Shown here: positions 37,531 to 46,024 of the stretch, piece by piece | Layout of the letters: each line of letters opens with the position of its first letter | How positions within the stretch are numbered: the stretch's first letter is position 1 | Source of the DNA: Microbacterium sp. RU1D | GTDB taxonomy: Bacteria; Actinomycetota; Actinomycetes; Actinomycetales; Microbacteriaceae | Length of the DNA: 64,000 nt | Assembly: GCF_900156435.1 (NCBI RefSeq) | Contig: NZ_FTPQ01000002.1 | Coordinates: forward strand, 248,001-312,000 | Direction: 5' to 3' | Position numbers and translations under genes: made by a program | The notes under the pieces: model-generated | Databases searched by the model: none | Told to the model about the DNA's origin: nothing | Seen by the model: only the letters and a program-made list of their open reading frames with translations

Positions 37531-38475
37531 TCACCGGCCGAAGGCGTGAAGACCGAGGTCGTCGCTGAGAGCCGCGCTGGCCCGGTGGCCCCGGACGCTG
37601 GTCCCCTGTGCGTCGAGAGGCGGACTGACGACCGCGGCGCCCAGACCCCCGCGCGCGGCGAGGACGATCCCGCCCGACACGCTCGACTTGGCCGGAACGC
37701 CGACCTCTCGCATCCATCGTCCTGATCCGTCGTACATCCCGCAGGTCGCCATGACCGACACGACGTCGCGCGCGACGCGCTCGGGGATCACGCGGACGCC
37801 GGTGCGCGGGTTGACCCCGCCTCCCGCCAGCGTCGCGCCCATGACGGCGAGGGTCTCGGCATCCACCAGGGTCGCGCAGGCCCGCGCGTAGACGGCGACG
37901 GCGTCGTCGGCCGACGCGTGCATCACGCCCTCGGCGCGCAGAAGATGCGCGAGGGCGTGGTTGCGGTCGCCGAGCAGGCGCTCGTGATGGGCGACGTCGT
38001 CGTCGACGTCGAGGTCGCGCCCGGCGAACGCCGACAGTCCGGCGGTGATCCGCTCCATGCGCCCCTCCGGGCCCGCGCCGTCGACGAGGGATGCCGTGAG
38101 GATCGCGCCCGCGTTGACCATGGGGTTCGGGGGACGACCCGTGCCGCTCTCGAGGATGAGGGCGTCGAAGGACTCCCCCGTCGGTTCGATGCCGACGCGG
38201 TCGAGGGCTCCGCCGTCGGTGTCGAGCAGGGCGAGGGCGAACAGGAACGGCTTCACCGCGGACTGCACGCTGATGCGGACGTCGGCCTCTGCGCTGCGGA
38301 CGACGCTGCCGTCGGGGAGGGCAAGCGCGATGGCGCACAGGTCGGGATCGGCGCCGGCGAGGGCGGGGATGCTGTCGTCCACTCGCCCGTCCCGGTGGGG
38401 ACGCAGGCGTTCGCGCAGCGCATCGACGTCGTAACGGGAAGGGTCCGGAGAAGATGGTGCGGCAAGGGTGGTCAC
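37531..38475 (-). CDS. glsA: Glutaminase
   Basis: 314 residues from GTG (VTTLAAPSSPDPSRYDVD). It hydrolyses glutamine to glutamate and ammonia; beta-lactamase-fold glutaminase. Catalytic S-x-x-K is in ISVQSAVKPFLFALAL, then NPMVNAGAILTASLV, and YARACATLVDAETLAVMGAT is also typical. The frame is open for another ~2.4 kb upstream, but that is a shadow of the acyltransferase gene. Confidence 0.93.
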   Translation of the reverse strand: MTTLAAPSSPDPSRYDVDALRERLRPHRDGRVDDSIPALAGADPDLCAIALALPDGSVVRSAEADVRISVQSAVKPFLFALALLDTDGGALDRVGIEPTGESFDALILESGTGRPPNPMVNAGAILTASLVDGAGPEGRMERITAGLSAFAGRDLDVDDDVAHHERLLGDRNHALAHLLRAEGVMHASADDAVAVYARACATLVDAETLAVMGATLAGGGVNPRTGVRVIPERVARDVVSVMATCGMYDGSGRWMREVGVPAKSSVSGGIVLAARGGLGAAVVSPPLDAQGTSVRGHRASAALSDDLGLHAFGR

Positions 38476-38531
38476 TCCCCCACCCTTGCAGCCGTCCGCG
38501 GCCGTGCGCCCGCCGTTGCGCTTTCCGGCGG

Positions 38532-41036
38532 TCAGTACAGACCCCGGGCCGCCAGCTCGCCCCGCAGGATCGGGGTCAGGCGTTCGGCGAACGCCGGTGT
38601 CACGTGCGTCTCGTCGTAGCGGACGGGGGTGTCGCCGGCGAATGCCGGGCAGACCCCCTGCCAGCACGTGAACGACAGCGCGCTGATCGCGGCATCCCCC
38701 GTGGAGGCGGCCTGCGCCTCGCTCGCGGCTTCCATCCCGGTCCAGACGTCGTCCACGGCGGAGAGGCAGGCCCCCGGCCCCGTGACCGGCGAGAAGCAGC
38801 GGCCGAGATCCGCGCCGTGCGGCGGAGGCGCCAGGTAGACCGTGCGTCCGGGCGGAGCCCAGCCGGCGACCTCCCGGGCGGTGGCGGATGCCAGCTCCGC
38901 GGCGTCCAGATCGACGCCGTCGACCGTGCGGGCGAGGGTGAACGCGTTCGACACCACGAGCAGATCCGCGGGGTCCGACGCCACCATCGCCCCGACCTCG
39001 CCCTTGCGCGCGCCGCAGCCGGCCGTGACAGACGGATCGCGACTCTCGATGAGGACGTCGGTGAAGCGGCATCCGTACATTCCGACGGTCGTCACCCGCC
39101 ACGCCCCACCGCTCTCCTCCGCGAGACGCGCGAACGCGGGCGCGTAGGCCATCGCGCTGGAGTCGCCGACGAGGTACAGGTGGTGCGCGGCGCCGGCGTC
39201 GCCCCACGTGCAGCCGCCGAGGCCGGGGGTGCGATCGGGGGTGAAGCAGTCGTGGGCGCGGTTCGCCGCCGACGAGTCGCGCATGGCCTCGTCCAGGGAG
39301 GGATGCAGCGCGGGCCAGCTGCCCGCCGTGGTGGCCGCCGCCAGATCGCTCTGCAGGGTCGCGAGGGCGTCGCCGGCGGTGGTGCCGACGTCGGCGGGGG
39401 CGGAAGCGGCGACGGGCACGCCCGGCAGCGTCGGTGCGCCATAGGTCGCGAACATCGTCAGCACCGTCGCGCCGGCGCCGATGACGAGGGTGGCGGCGGC
39501 CAGCCCCACGCGCGGGGCGAAACGAGCGCGCCACGACGACCAGGCGTCGGCTGCGGTCGGCGGTTCGGCGGCGGTGGAGGGTCCGGCAGCGGTCGGGGTC
39601 TCGGCAGCGGTGGGGGTTCTGGCGGCGGGCGGGGTCTCGGAAGCCGTGGGGAGCGCTGTGGGGTGGGTCGGGACGGATGCCGCGGGCTCGGGCTCCACGG
39701 TGGTACCGGGACGCGTCACGGTGCCCGGGTGTGCCGCAGCGAGGGGTTCCGCCGCGACGGACGCGAAGAGGGGCTCGGTCGCCGGCGTGGCCGTCGCGGG
39801 TGCGGGCGGGCGTGCGCCCGGATAGTACCGCTGGCCGGGCACCCACCCCGCGGGGCGCGACGCGAGGGCTCCGGCGCGGGGAACGGACGCGGCGGGCGGA
39901 GCAGGCGCGGCGGGGGCCGCGAGCTCGGGCGACGACGCCGGGGCCGGTTCGGTGACGCGTCGGTCGCGCGGCCAGGGCAGTCGGTGCAGCGGCTGCTCGA
40001 CGCCGAGGAAGGTCGCCACCGCGAGCACGACGATCACGAGCGCGGTGATGGCGAGAGCCGCCGGCCCCGGCGGCAGCACGACGGCGGCGAACACGATCAC
40101 GGGCAGATGCCAGAGGTACAGCGAGTACGACACGTCGCCGATCGCCACCGAGAGGGGGTTTGTCAGCACGAACAGGTGACGGTGCCGCGGGTCGCCGGCC
40201 ACCCCACCCGCGATCACCAGGGCGGCCCCGGCCACGGGCAGCGCAGCCCACGGCGCGGGGAAGGGTGCGGCAGGGTCCACCACGAAGAACGCCGCGACGA
40301 TGATCGCCACTCCGATCCAGGCCGCGGCACCCCCGACCGGCACCGGGATGCGCGAGAGAAGCCCCGCACTCGCCGCGAGCACCGCGCCCACGGCGAGCTC
40401 CCCGACCCGCGTGAGCGTCGAGAAGTACGCCAGTGACGGGTCGACCGGCGTCAGCGCCACCGCGGCGGCACCGGATGCCACGACCACCGTGAGGGCGAGG
40501 ACGGCGACGATCGCGCGGGCTCCACGTCCGCGTCGCATCGCCGCCGGCAGCAGGCCCACCGCGAGCAGCACGAGCAGGGGCCAGACGAGGGAGAACTGCT
40601 CTTCGACGGACAGTGACCAGAAGTGCTGCAGCGGCGAGACGTCGCCGGTGGCGAAGTAGTCGCGGCCCTCGAGGCCGAAGCGCCAGTTCGACGCAAGCCC
40701 CGCCGCCGCCAGGGCGTCGCCGACGGTCCGGTCGGCCCGGGTGGCCGAGAAGAGCGCGTAGCCGGCGGCGGTGACGGTGCCGAGGACGAGCAGGGCGGCG
40801 GGCATCAGGCGCTTGAGGCGGCGCGCGAGGAATGTCGTTAGTCGCACGGTGCCCTCGGCCCGCAGGTCGGCGAGGAGGATGCCGGTCACGAGGAACCCCG
40901 ACAGCACGAAGAAGACGTCGACGCCGACGAAACCCCCGCGGGGCCACCCGGTGAGATGGGTCGCGACGACGGCCAGGACGGCCACCGCGCGCAGCCCCTG
41001 CAGGTCACGGCGGACGCGCGATACCCGAACGGTCAC
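38532..41036 (-). CDS. AT3 acyltransferase with C-terminal SGNH domain (OafA/YrhL-like)
   Basis: 834 residues from GTG (VTVRVSRVRRDLQGLRAVAV). The AT3 membrane domain (roughly 5-345) has AVVATHLTGWPRGGFVGVDV with the conserved His, FFVLSGFLVTGILL, and SVEEQFSLVWPLLVLL. Next come a ~150-residue Ala/Pro/Thr linker with repeated TPTAAETPTAA units, an eleventh helix (AAATLVIGAGATVLTMFATY), and an exported SGNH esterase-like domain with HLYLVGDSSAMAYAP near residue 623 and DETHVTPAFAE near the end. Such fusions O-acylate cell-surface sugars. Target unknown. Confidence 0.9.
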   Translation of the reverse strand: MTVRVSRVRRDLQGLRAVAVLAVVATHLTGWPRGGFVGVDVFFVLSGFLVTGILLADLRAEGTVRLTTFLARRLKRLMPAALLVLGTVTAAGYALFSATRADRTVGDALAAAGLASNWRFGLEGRDYFATGDVSPLQHFWSLSVEEQFSLVWPLLVLLAVGLLPAAMRRGRGARAIVAVLALTVVVASGAAAVALTPVDPSLAYFSTLTRVGELAVGAVLAASAGLLSRIPVPVGGAAAWIGVAIIVAAFFVVDPAAPFPAPWAALPVAGAALVIAGGVAGDPRHRHLFVLTNPLSVAIGDVSYSLYLWHLPVIVFAAVVLPPGPAALAITALVIVVLAVATFLGVEQPLHRLPWPRDRRVTEPAPASSPELAAPAAPAPPAASVPRAGALASRPAGWVPGQRYYPGARPPAPATATPATEPLFASVAAEPLAAAHPGTVTRPGTTVEPEPAASVPTHPTALPTASETPPAARTPTAAETPTAAGPSTAAEPPTAADAWSSWRARFAPRVGLAAATLVIGAGATVLTMFATYGAPTLPGVPVAASAPADVGTTAGDALATLQSDLAAATTAGSWPALHPSLDEAMRDSSAANRAHDCFTPDRTPGLGGCTWGDAGAAHHLYLVGDSSAMAYAPAFARLAEESGGAWRVTTVGMYGCRFTDVLIESRDPSVTAGCGARKGEVGAMVASDPADLLVVSNAFTLARTVDGVDLDAAELASATAREVAGWAPPGRTVYLAPPPHGADLGRCFSPVTGPGACLSAVDDVWTGMEAASEAQAASTGDAAISALSFTCWQGVCPAFAGDTPVRYDETHVTPAFAERLTPILRGELAARGLY

Positions 41037-41265
41037 GGAGGGTCCCTTCCGGCCGAGGCGAACGGCCGGGAAGAGCTTAGTGGAACCGCTCCCACCCCGA
41101 TCGCCGACAGCGGCTCGATCAGAGCGGGCGCCCATTATGCGCGCGGCGACCATCCCTCGCTACCCCCGCCGCCCGTGCACGGGTGCGCCGTAACGTTCCG
41201 CGTGGCGGGTGTCGCCCGACTCCCGTTCGCCGCTCGCCCTCGCGGCACTCCCTGTGAAGGATCCG

Positions 41266-42969
41266 ATGAGCCACGCTCCCGATCTGTCGATGCCCCACGC
41301 CGGCGACATCCTCGGCGGGCGTTACGTGCTGGTGGAGCGCATCGGCGCCGGCGGCATGGGTCGTGTTTTCCGCGCGCGCGACGAAGTGCTGCGGCGCGAC
41401 GTGGCGATCAAGATCTTCTTCACCGACCGCAGCGACGAGGCCGAGTCGCTGCGACGGATGGCGGAGGCGCGCGCTCTGGCCGCCCTGGCCCACCCGTCGC
41501 TCGTCACGCTGTACGACGCGCGGCTCGACACCGACGATCACGTCTACCTCGTGATGGAGCTCATCGACGGCCCCTCCCTGCAGCGGCGCATCGAGCAGGG
41601 CGCGCTGGCGACCTCCGAGGTCGCCGCCATCATGGCCGACCTCGCCGCCGCCCTCGCCGTCGTGCACGGGGCCGGCATCGTTCACCGCGACATCAAGCCC
41701 TCGAACGTCTTGCTGCGGCCGGTGCGCGGGACCGAGCGGGGATTCGAGGCGGTTCTGGCCGACTTCGGCGTCGCCCACCTCGTGGATGCCACGCGTCTGA
41801 CGACGCCCGGCACCGTGATCGGCACGGCCGCCTATCTCGCGCCCGAGCAGGTGCGGGGCGAGCCGCCGCAGCCGGCATCGGACGTCTATGCGCTCGGGCT
41901 CCTGGCGATCGAGGCCCTGACCCGACTGCACCCGTTCGGCGGCGGCTCGGTGCAGGAGACCCTCCTCGCCCGGCTCGCCCGTCAGCCCGACGTCCCCTCG
42001 ACCCTCGGCTACGAGTGGAGATCGCTTCTTTCCGCGATGACGGCGCACGAGCCGTCGGCCCGGCCGAGCGCTTCCGAGGTCGCCGAGCGGGCCGCGGCCC
42101 TCGCGACGGGTGGCGAACCGCTCGCCGCCGATACCGGACCGCTGACGGTCGCGGACAGCACCGGATGGGCCGACCTCGGCCTCGAGGGCCTCGGAGCGGA
42201 TGCCGATGCCCCGACCGCCCGGATGGACGCGCCCGGGCCGGTGGTCCCCGTCGGCGTGCCGACGGCGCCGGTGGCGGCGGCCGCCGCATCCGGTGGCACG
42301 GAGGTCACGTCAGCACAACGCGCTCCCCTCGCGACATCACCCTCTCGGACACCCGACGCCGCAACGCTCGCCACGGTCGAGGCCGGAGAGGCCTTGCCTG
42401 CGGCCTCGGCGCTGGACACGACGCTCCTCGCCGCCGACGCGGCGGCACGGACGACCGCACGGCGTCCTCCGAATCCGCGTCGACGCCGACGGGCGTGGGC
42501 GGGGGTCGGGACGGCCGCGGCCGTCGTCGTCGCCGGGCACCTCGTGGCCTTCTCGTTCGCGGGAGCGGGCGGCACCCCGTCGACCGGGGGCGCCCCCTCC
42601 CCGACGCCGTCGCTGATGGCGGAGACCACGGTGCCGTCTCCCGCGGCGACCGTTCCAGACGCCGTCGTCGAACCGGTCGCCGACACGAGCACCGGCGACG
42701 TCTCGGACGACCAGGCCCCGACTGAGCCGTCGCCCGTGGAGCAGCCCCCCGTCGAGATCGTGCCGCTCGAGCCCGCGCCCGCCGACCCGCCGGCGTCCGT
42801 CCCGGAGTCCGGGCCGCACACCGGTCCGGGAGCGGATGCCGGCGGCGGGCCCGGATCGGGCCGCGGCAACGCGAACGGCGGGGACAACGCCAACGGCAAT
42901 GCGAGCGGCAACGGCAACGGCAAGGCGAACGGCGCGAGCACCGGGAACGGCGGCCCCGGTGCGCGCTGA
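41266..42969 (+). CDS. Membrane Ser/Thr protein kinase with low-complexity extracellular tail
   Basis: 567 residues. Hanks-type kinase: Gly loop IGAGGMGRVFRARDE, Lys in VAIKIFF, HRD in IVHRDIKPSNVLL, DFG in LADFGVAHL, and YLAPEQVRGEPP. After the kinase comes an Ala/Pro-rich juxtamembrane region, one helix near residue 411 (VGTAAAVVVAGHLVAFSFAG), and an external tail without PASTA repeats that is Pro/Glu-rich then Gly/Asn-rich (GNASGNGNGKANGAS). ATG 41266 has a GTGAAGGA upstream. The tail may contact the wall rather than bind muropeptides. Confidence 0.9.
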   Translation: MSHAPDLSMPHAGDILGGRYVLVERIGAGGMGRVFRARDEVLRRDVAIKIFFTDRSDEAESLRRMAEARALAALAHPSLVTLYDARLDTDDHVYLVMELIDGPSLQRRIEQGALATSEVAAIMADLAAALAVVHGAGIVHRDIKPSNVLLRPVRGTERGFEAVLADFGVAHLVDATRLTTPGTVIGTAAYLAPEQVRGEPPQPASDVYALGLLAIEALTRLHPFGGGSVQETLLARLARQPDVPSTLGYEWRSLLSAMTAHEPSARPSASEVAERAAALATGGEPLAADTGPLTVADSTGWADLGLEGLGADADAPTARMDAPGPVVPVGVPTAPVAAAAASGGTEVTSAQRAPLATSPSRTPDAATLATVEAGEALPAASALDTTLLAADAAARTTARRPPNPRRRRRAWAGVGTAAAVVVAGHLVAFSFAGAGGTPSTGGAPSPTPSLMAETTVPSPAATVPDAVVEPVADTSTGDVSDDQAPTEPSPVEQPPVEIVPLEPAPADPPASVPESGPHTGPGADAGGGPGSGRGNANGGDNANGNASGNGNGKANGASTGNGGPGAR

Positions 42970-43053
42970 CACGACGGGCGCGTGAGGCGGGTCGCAGACC
43001 CGGCGGGTGTCAACGGTCGTGACCAGAACCGGTGAGCCTGGTCCGCTGCTCGT

Positions 43054-43197
43054 ATGAGTGATTCCGACCGCCTCCCCGTGCCCGACCCCGCCGCGCAGAA
43101 GACCGACCGCGACGACACCTCGATCGTCCCCGACATGGAGGCCGATCCGGTTGAGGAGGAGGCCCGCCGCACGGAGGGGCTGGACGACCCGGCCTGA
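43054..43197 (+). CDS. Small acidic protein
   Basis: 47 residues, MSDSDRLPVPDPAAQKTDRD onward to TEGLDDPA; very acidic (about 14 Asp/Glu), no hydrophobic core, probably disordered. It has coding-like third-position GC and a clean stop. Similar tiny acidic proteins are common in Microbacteriaceae, but I cannot name a family. Confidence 0.5.
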   Translation: MSDSDRLPVPDPAAQKTDRDDTSIVPDMEADPVEEEARRTEGLDDPA

Positions 43198-43331
43198 CCG
43201 GGGCGTCATCGACCGCGGGGCCCGCAAGCCTTTCGCGACGCCGGGTCCTCGCGTGCTCGCACCCGGGACGGGGCGATCGCAACCCCTCGCGCCACTGCGT
43301 GACGCGCGCTTGACTGAACGGCGGGGGGAAC

Positions 43332-44384
43332 ATGACGCCGAAGAGAGCCGCGATCGTCGTCGCGCTGGCCGCAATACCCGTGCTGGTGACATCCGTCGTC
43401 TTCCTCCCCGCCGGTGGCGTCGTGAGTCTGCTGGCGGCCGTGGGCCTCGCCCTCAGCCTCGCGGGCATCGGCCTCGCGCTGCTCTGGGCGACTCGCTCGT
43501 CGTGGGCGCCCGAGCCCGCCCCCGCGGCGCGCACCTTCGATCGCGCGGCGGCGCAACGTCGAACTCGGCGGGGGCTGCAGGTGGAGGGGTGGATCGGCGT
43601 CATCGGGGGTCTCGGCCTCCTGGCGCTCGTCCTCGGGCTCGACGACGACGAGCGCAGCGCCGTGCGCTTCGGCGCCCTCGCGGTGGGCCTGCTGATCCTC
43701 GGTGCGGTGAGCATCGTGGTGGCCCGTGCCACCGGACGCGCGAAAGGGGAACAGGATGCCGTCTCCGACGACGAGCCCGTCCCCTCGGGGTGGATCCTCG
43801 TGTCGCGGCGCGACCGCGGCTCGCTGCTCGTCTTCGCGCTCCCGGGACTGTTCGCCGTGCTGTGGGGCGCGTGGCAGTTCGTGCCGTTTTTCCTGCTGTC
43901 TCTGCGGGAGGGACCGACGCTCCTGGCGGCGACGCTGGGGCTCGCCGGGGTCGCCGTCGTGGGGGCCGGCGCGGTGTGGGCGGTGCGTTTGATCCCCGAC
44001 GTATGGGTGGATGCGCACGCCGCCCGCGTGCGGGTCGGTGCGCACACGGCGTCGGCCGGCGCCCTCACGGCGGCGCGGGTCAGCGCGACCGCGATGATGA
44101 CGGGCGGCTCGAGGTCGCTGTTCCTCATCCTGGAGGGACCGGGGAAGCTGCGCGTCCCCCTGCTGCTGCGCCGACGCGGCGAGCTGGCGATGACCCCTGC
44201 GCAGCGACGGGCCGCCGTCGCGCTGGTGGAGGCTGCGGCGATCGAGCTGCCCCGGGCGAAGGAGGATCCGCGCGGGAAGTTCTCGCGCACGCTCTACCCG
44301 ACGCACCTCGACGCGGCGCAGGCGCGCGAGATCGTGGCGCGCCCGCCGCGATCGGACCAAGACCTGCCGGTCACCGTGGGATGA
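43332..44384 (+). CDS. Multi-helix membrane protein, uncharacterised
   Basis: 350 residues with about six hydrophobic helices in pairs (AAIVVALAAIPVLVTSVVFL; LLAAVGLALSLAGIGLALLW; GWIGVIGGLGLLALVLGL; FGALAVGLLILGAVSIVVA; LLVFALPGLFAVLWGAWQFV; LLAATLGLAGVAVVGAGAVW). A ~120-residue cytoplasmic C-terminus, probably a small folded domain (RLIPDVWVDAHAARVRVGAH), follows. No family recognised. Last chromosomal gene before the prophage; GGCGGGGGGAAC precedes the ATG. Confidence 0.65.
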   Translation: MTPKRAAIVVALAAIPVLVTSVVFLPAGGVVSLLAAVGLALSLAGIGLALLWATRSSWAPEPAPAARTFDRAAAQRRTRRGLQVEGWIGVIGGLGLLALVLGLDDDERSAVRFGALAVGLLILGAVSIVVARATGRAKGEQDAVSDDEPVPSGWILVSRRDRGSLLVFALPGLFAVLWGAWQFVPFFLLSLREGPTLLAATLGLAGVAVVGAGAVWAVRLIPDVWVDAHAARVRVGAHTASAGALTAARVSATAMMTGGSRSLFLILEGPGKLRVPLLLRRRGELAMTPAQRRAAVALVEAAAIELPRAKEDPRGKFSRTLYPTHLDAAQAREIVARPPRSDQDLPVTVG

Positions 44385-44390
44385 GACGAC

Positions 44391-44418
44391 GAAGGCCCGA
44401 CGCGGACGTCGGGCCTTC
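44391..44418. terminator. Hairpin left of attL; original tRNA-Asn terminator displaced by integration
   Basis: Perfect 12-bp stem GAAGGCCCGACG / CGTCGGGCCTTC, loop CGGA. It lies 5 bp upstream of the left copy of the tRNA-Asn 3' half, so before integration it would have followed the tRNA gene (minus strand). It also serves the + strand gene ending at 44,384. Confidence 0.7.
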
Positions 44419-44422
44419 TGTG

Positions 44423-44460
44423 GCTCCCCGGCTTGGACTCGAACCAAGAACCTATCGGTT
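44423..44460. repeat. attL core: left copy of the 38-bp direct repeat
   Basis: Identical over 38 bp to 62,142-62,179. It starts GCTCCCCGGCTTGGACTC and ends ACCTATCGGTT. It is the 3' half of tRNA-Asn (minus strand) up to the anticodon, without the 5' half, so no tRNA can be made here. To its right (44,461-44,498) lies phage sequence that would complete the viral form of the repressor gene. Confidence 0.95.
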
Positions 44461-44546
44461 TGCAGCCCATCGTGGTCCTCAAACGCCGCGCGGCCTAGGC
44501 CGTTCTGGCGCTGAGTATTAGCCGAGAAGTAACCGGAGTATCGAAC

Positions 44547-45422
44547 ATGCGTTCTACGGTAAACGTCCCCGCAGGGTTGCGGGTCGTATCGGGGGGAACG
44601 ATGATTCCGGGGAATCAGGAGCTGGTCACGGCGTTCGAGCGGTGGCTCTTAGGGACGGACCGCATGGACGGGACGATTGCCCTGCGCATGCGACACGTCG
44701 TGGACCTCGCGTGCCGCGTGGAGCTGACCACCGCGACGGAAGACGAGCTGCACGACATCTTGGCCGACCGCCGCGGCCTCGCCGCCGAGACCCGAAAATC
44801 GATGCTGGCGTCTTGGCGGGTCTACTTCGGATGGGCGCTTCGCCGCGGCCACCGCCGCGACGACCCGACCGTCGAGATGAAGTCCATTCGCGTGCCCGTC
44901 CGTGTTCCGCGGGTGGCGGCAGACGGTGACATCGAGCTTGCTCTGTCACGCGCTAGTGACCTACATCGGGCCATGGTGATGCTCCCCCGGTATGCCGGCC
45001 TCCGCCTGGAGGAAATTGCCCGCTCGCACAGTGACCACCGCGATGGGGACATGCTCCGCGTTCTCGGCAAGGGCAACAAGGAGCGCGTCGTCGGGCTGAA
45101 CGAGCCGCTTCTCGCTGCTCTGCGCACCCTGGAGCGCGACCACAGCGGCTACTACTTCCCGGGCCTCCGCGGCGAGCACATGCACAAGATGAGCGTCAAC
45201 AAGATCATCACGCGCATCACCGGCTGGAACCCGCACAGCCTCCGTCACGCATGCGCTACACAGGCCTATCGGGAGACTGGAGACCTGCGTGCGGTGCAGG
45301 ACATGTTGGGCCACGCTTCGCTAGCCACGACGCAGCGCTACCTGCACCTGGACGCCGATATCCGCCGCCGCGTAGCCGCAGCGACCATCATTAGGCGAGA
45401 GCGGTCTAAGCTCGCGGCGTGA
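44547..45422 (+). CDS. int: Tyrosine-family phage integrase ending in Leu-Ala-Ala
   Basis: 291 residues. SAM-like N-terminal DNA-binding domain (about 24-105) and catalytic domain with Arg153 in AGLRLEEIARS, the beta-strand Lys in GKGNKER (175-178), His230/Arg233 in HSLRHACAT, His256 in LGHASLATT and nucleophile Tyr265 in QRYLHL. It inserts and excises the prophage at tRNA-Asn. The C-terminus RRERSKLAA ends in LAA, the residues that make ssrA tags ClpXP substrates, so Int may be unstable. CGGAG precedes the ATG. The next gene overlaps it (GTGA). In the circular phage it would lie about 50 bp downstream of the repressor on the same strand. Confidence 0.96.
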   Translation: MRSTVNVPAGLRVVSGGTMIPGNQELVTAFERWLLGTDRMDGTIALRMRHVVDLACRVELTTATEDELHDILADRRGLAAETRKSMLASWRVYFGWALRRGHRRDDPTVEMKSIRVPVRVPRVAADGDIELALSRASDLHRAMVMLPRYAGLRLEEIARSHSDHRDGDMLRVLGKGNKERVVGLNEPLLAALRTLERDHSGYYFPGLRGEHMHKMSVNKIITRITGWNPHSLRHACATQAYRETGDLRAVQDMLGHASLATTQRYLHLDADIRRRVAAATIIRRERSKLAA

Positions 45423-45622
45423 CACACGCCCAGAAGCTTCGCATCATGGCGACGACGCTCACCGCCATCATCTTCGCCATCGTCCTGTGGATCGTCGTGC
45501 AGCTCGCAATAGGCGCGAACGCCACAGCGGCCAAGGAGGAGCGCGACGACTGGTGCTTGGCGAACGGCGTCAGCACTTTCGAGTGCGACGCGACATACGA
45601 GTCCCGGGAGGGTGTCCGGTAA
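45419..45622 (+). CDS. Small single-span membrane protein coupled to int
   Basis: 67 residues from GTG overlapping the integrase stop. One helix (MATTLTAIIFAIVLWIVVQL) follows a short basic start, then a ~35-residue tail with two Cys (DDWCLANGVSTFECDATYE) that could form a disulfide if exported. No homolog recognised. Expressed with int, so it is a lysogeny-side gene; superinfection exclusion is a guess. Confidence 0.7.
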   Translation: MTHAQKLRIMATTLTAIIFAIVLWIVVQLAIGANATAAKEERDDWCLANGVSTFECDATYESREGVR

Positions 45623-45639
45623 TCGCCTGACACCCTCCC
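45606..45639. terminator. Bidirectional terminator between int unit and late operon
   Basis: Perfect 11-bp stem GGGAGGGTGTC / GACACCCTCCC, loop 12 nt, lying between and slightly overlapping the converging 3' ends of the small membrane gene (+) and the holin-like gene (-). Confidence 0.75.
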
Positions 45640-45644
45640 GTCGC

Positions 45645-45983
45645 TCAGTCCTTCGGAGGGAGCTGACGCAGGAGTTCCGCCTTCTCGGCGTGGAGGCGCT
45701 GGTTGTCCTCCTGGAGCTTGGAGAGGGTGCCGTTGGTCTGCTTCTGCACGGTGCCGACCTGGGCGGACACCTTGTTCACTCCGTAGACGATGGTGAGCAC
45801 GGTGACCATGAAGCCGAGGAACTGGAGTGCCTGGGCGGTGTAGGTCGCGGAGGCGTCCGGGCGGATGATGTGGATGAGGATGGCCCCGCCCAGCCCGACG
45901 AGCAGGAGGGCACCGACGACGACGAGCACGACGGTGCTGGATACGGCGGGGCGGTCGGCGGGGTGGTTCTGCTGGTCGGTCAT
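45645..45983 (-). CDS. Holin-like protein
   Basis: 112 residues (MTDQQNHPADRPAVSSTVVL), start chosen for AAAGGA upstream; a GTG 45 bp earlier overlaps the endolysin stop and is an alternative. Two hydrophobic helices (VVLVVVGALLLVGLGGAIL; ALQFLGFMVTVLTIVYGV) followed by a coiled coil (GTLSKLQEDNQRLHAEKAEL). Size, two-helix topology, charged coiled tail and position directly after the endolysin fit a phage holin forming membrane holes at lysis. No family signature is decisive. Confidence 0.7.
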   Translation of the reverse strand: MTDQQNHPADRPAVSSTVVLVVVGALLLVGLGGAILIHIIRPDASATYTAQALQFLGFMVTVLTIVYGVNKVSAQVGTVQKQTNGTLSKLQEDNQRLHAEKAELLRQLPPKD

Positions 45984-46024
45984 GGCGTCCTTTTCTGCGC
46001 GGCGTGCGCGGCGGGTGGTGAGGC

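Noticed and set aside
38476..40947. Glutaminase with a giant N-terminal extension
   Set aside because: The extension is the shadow of the acyltransferase gene in another frame of the same strand; GlsA begins at the GTG at 38,475.
44423..44480. Second tRNA-Asn gene at the left prophage end
   Set aside because: Only the 3' half is present; the sequence beyond the anticodon is phage and cannot form the 5' half.
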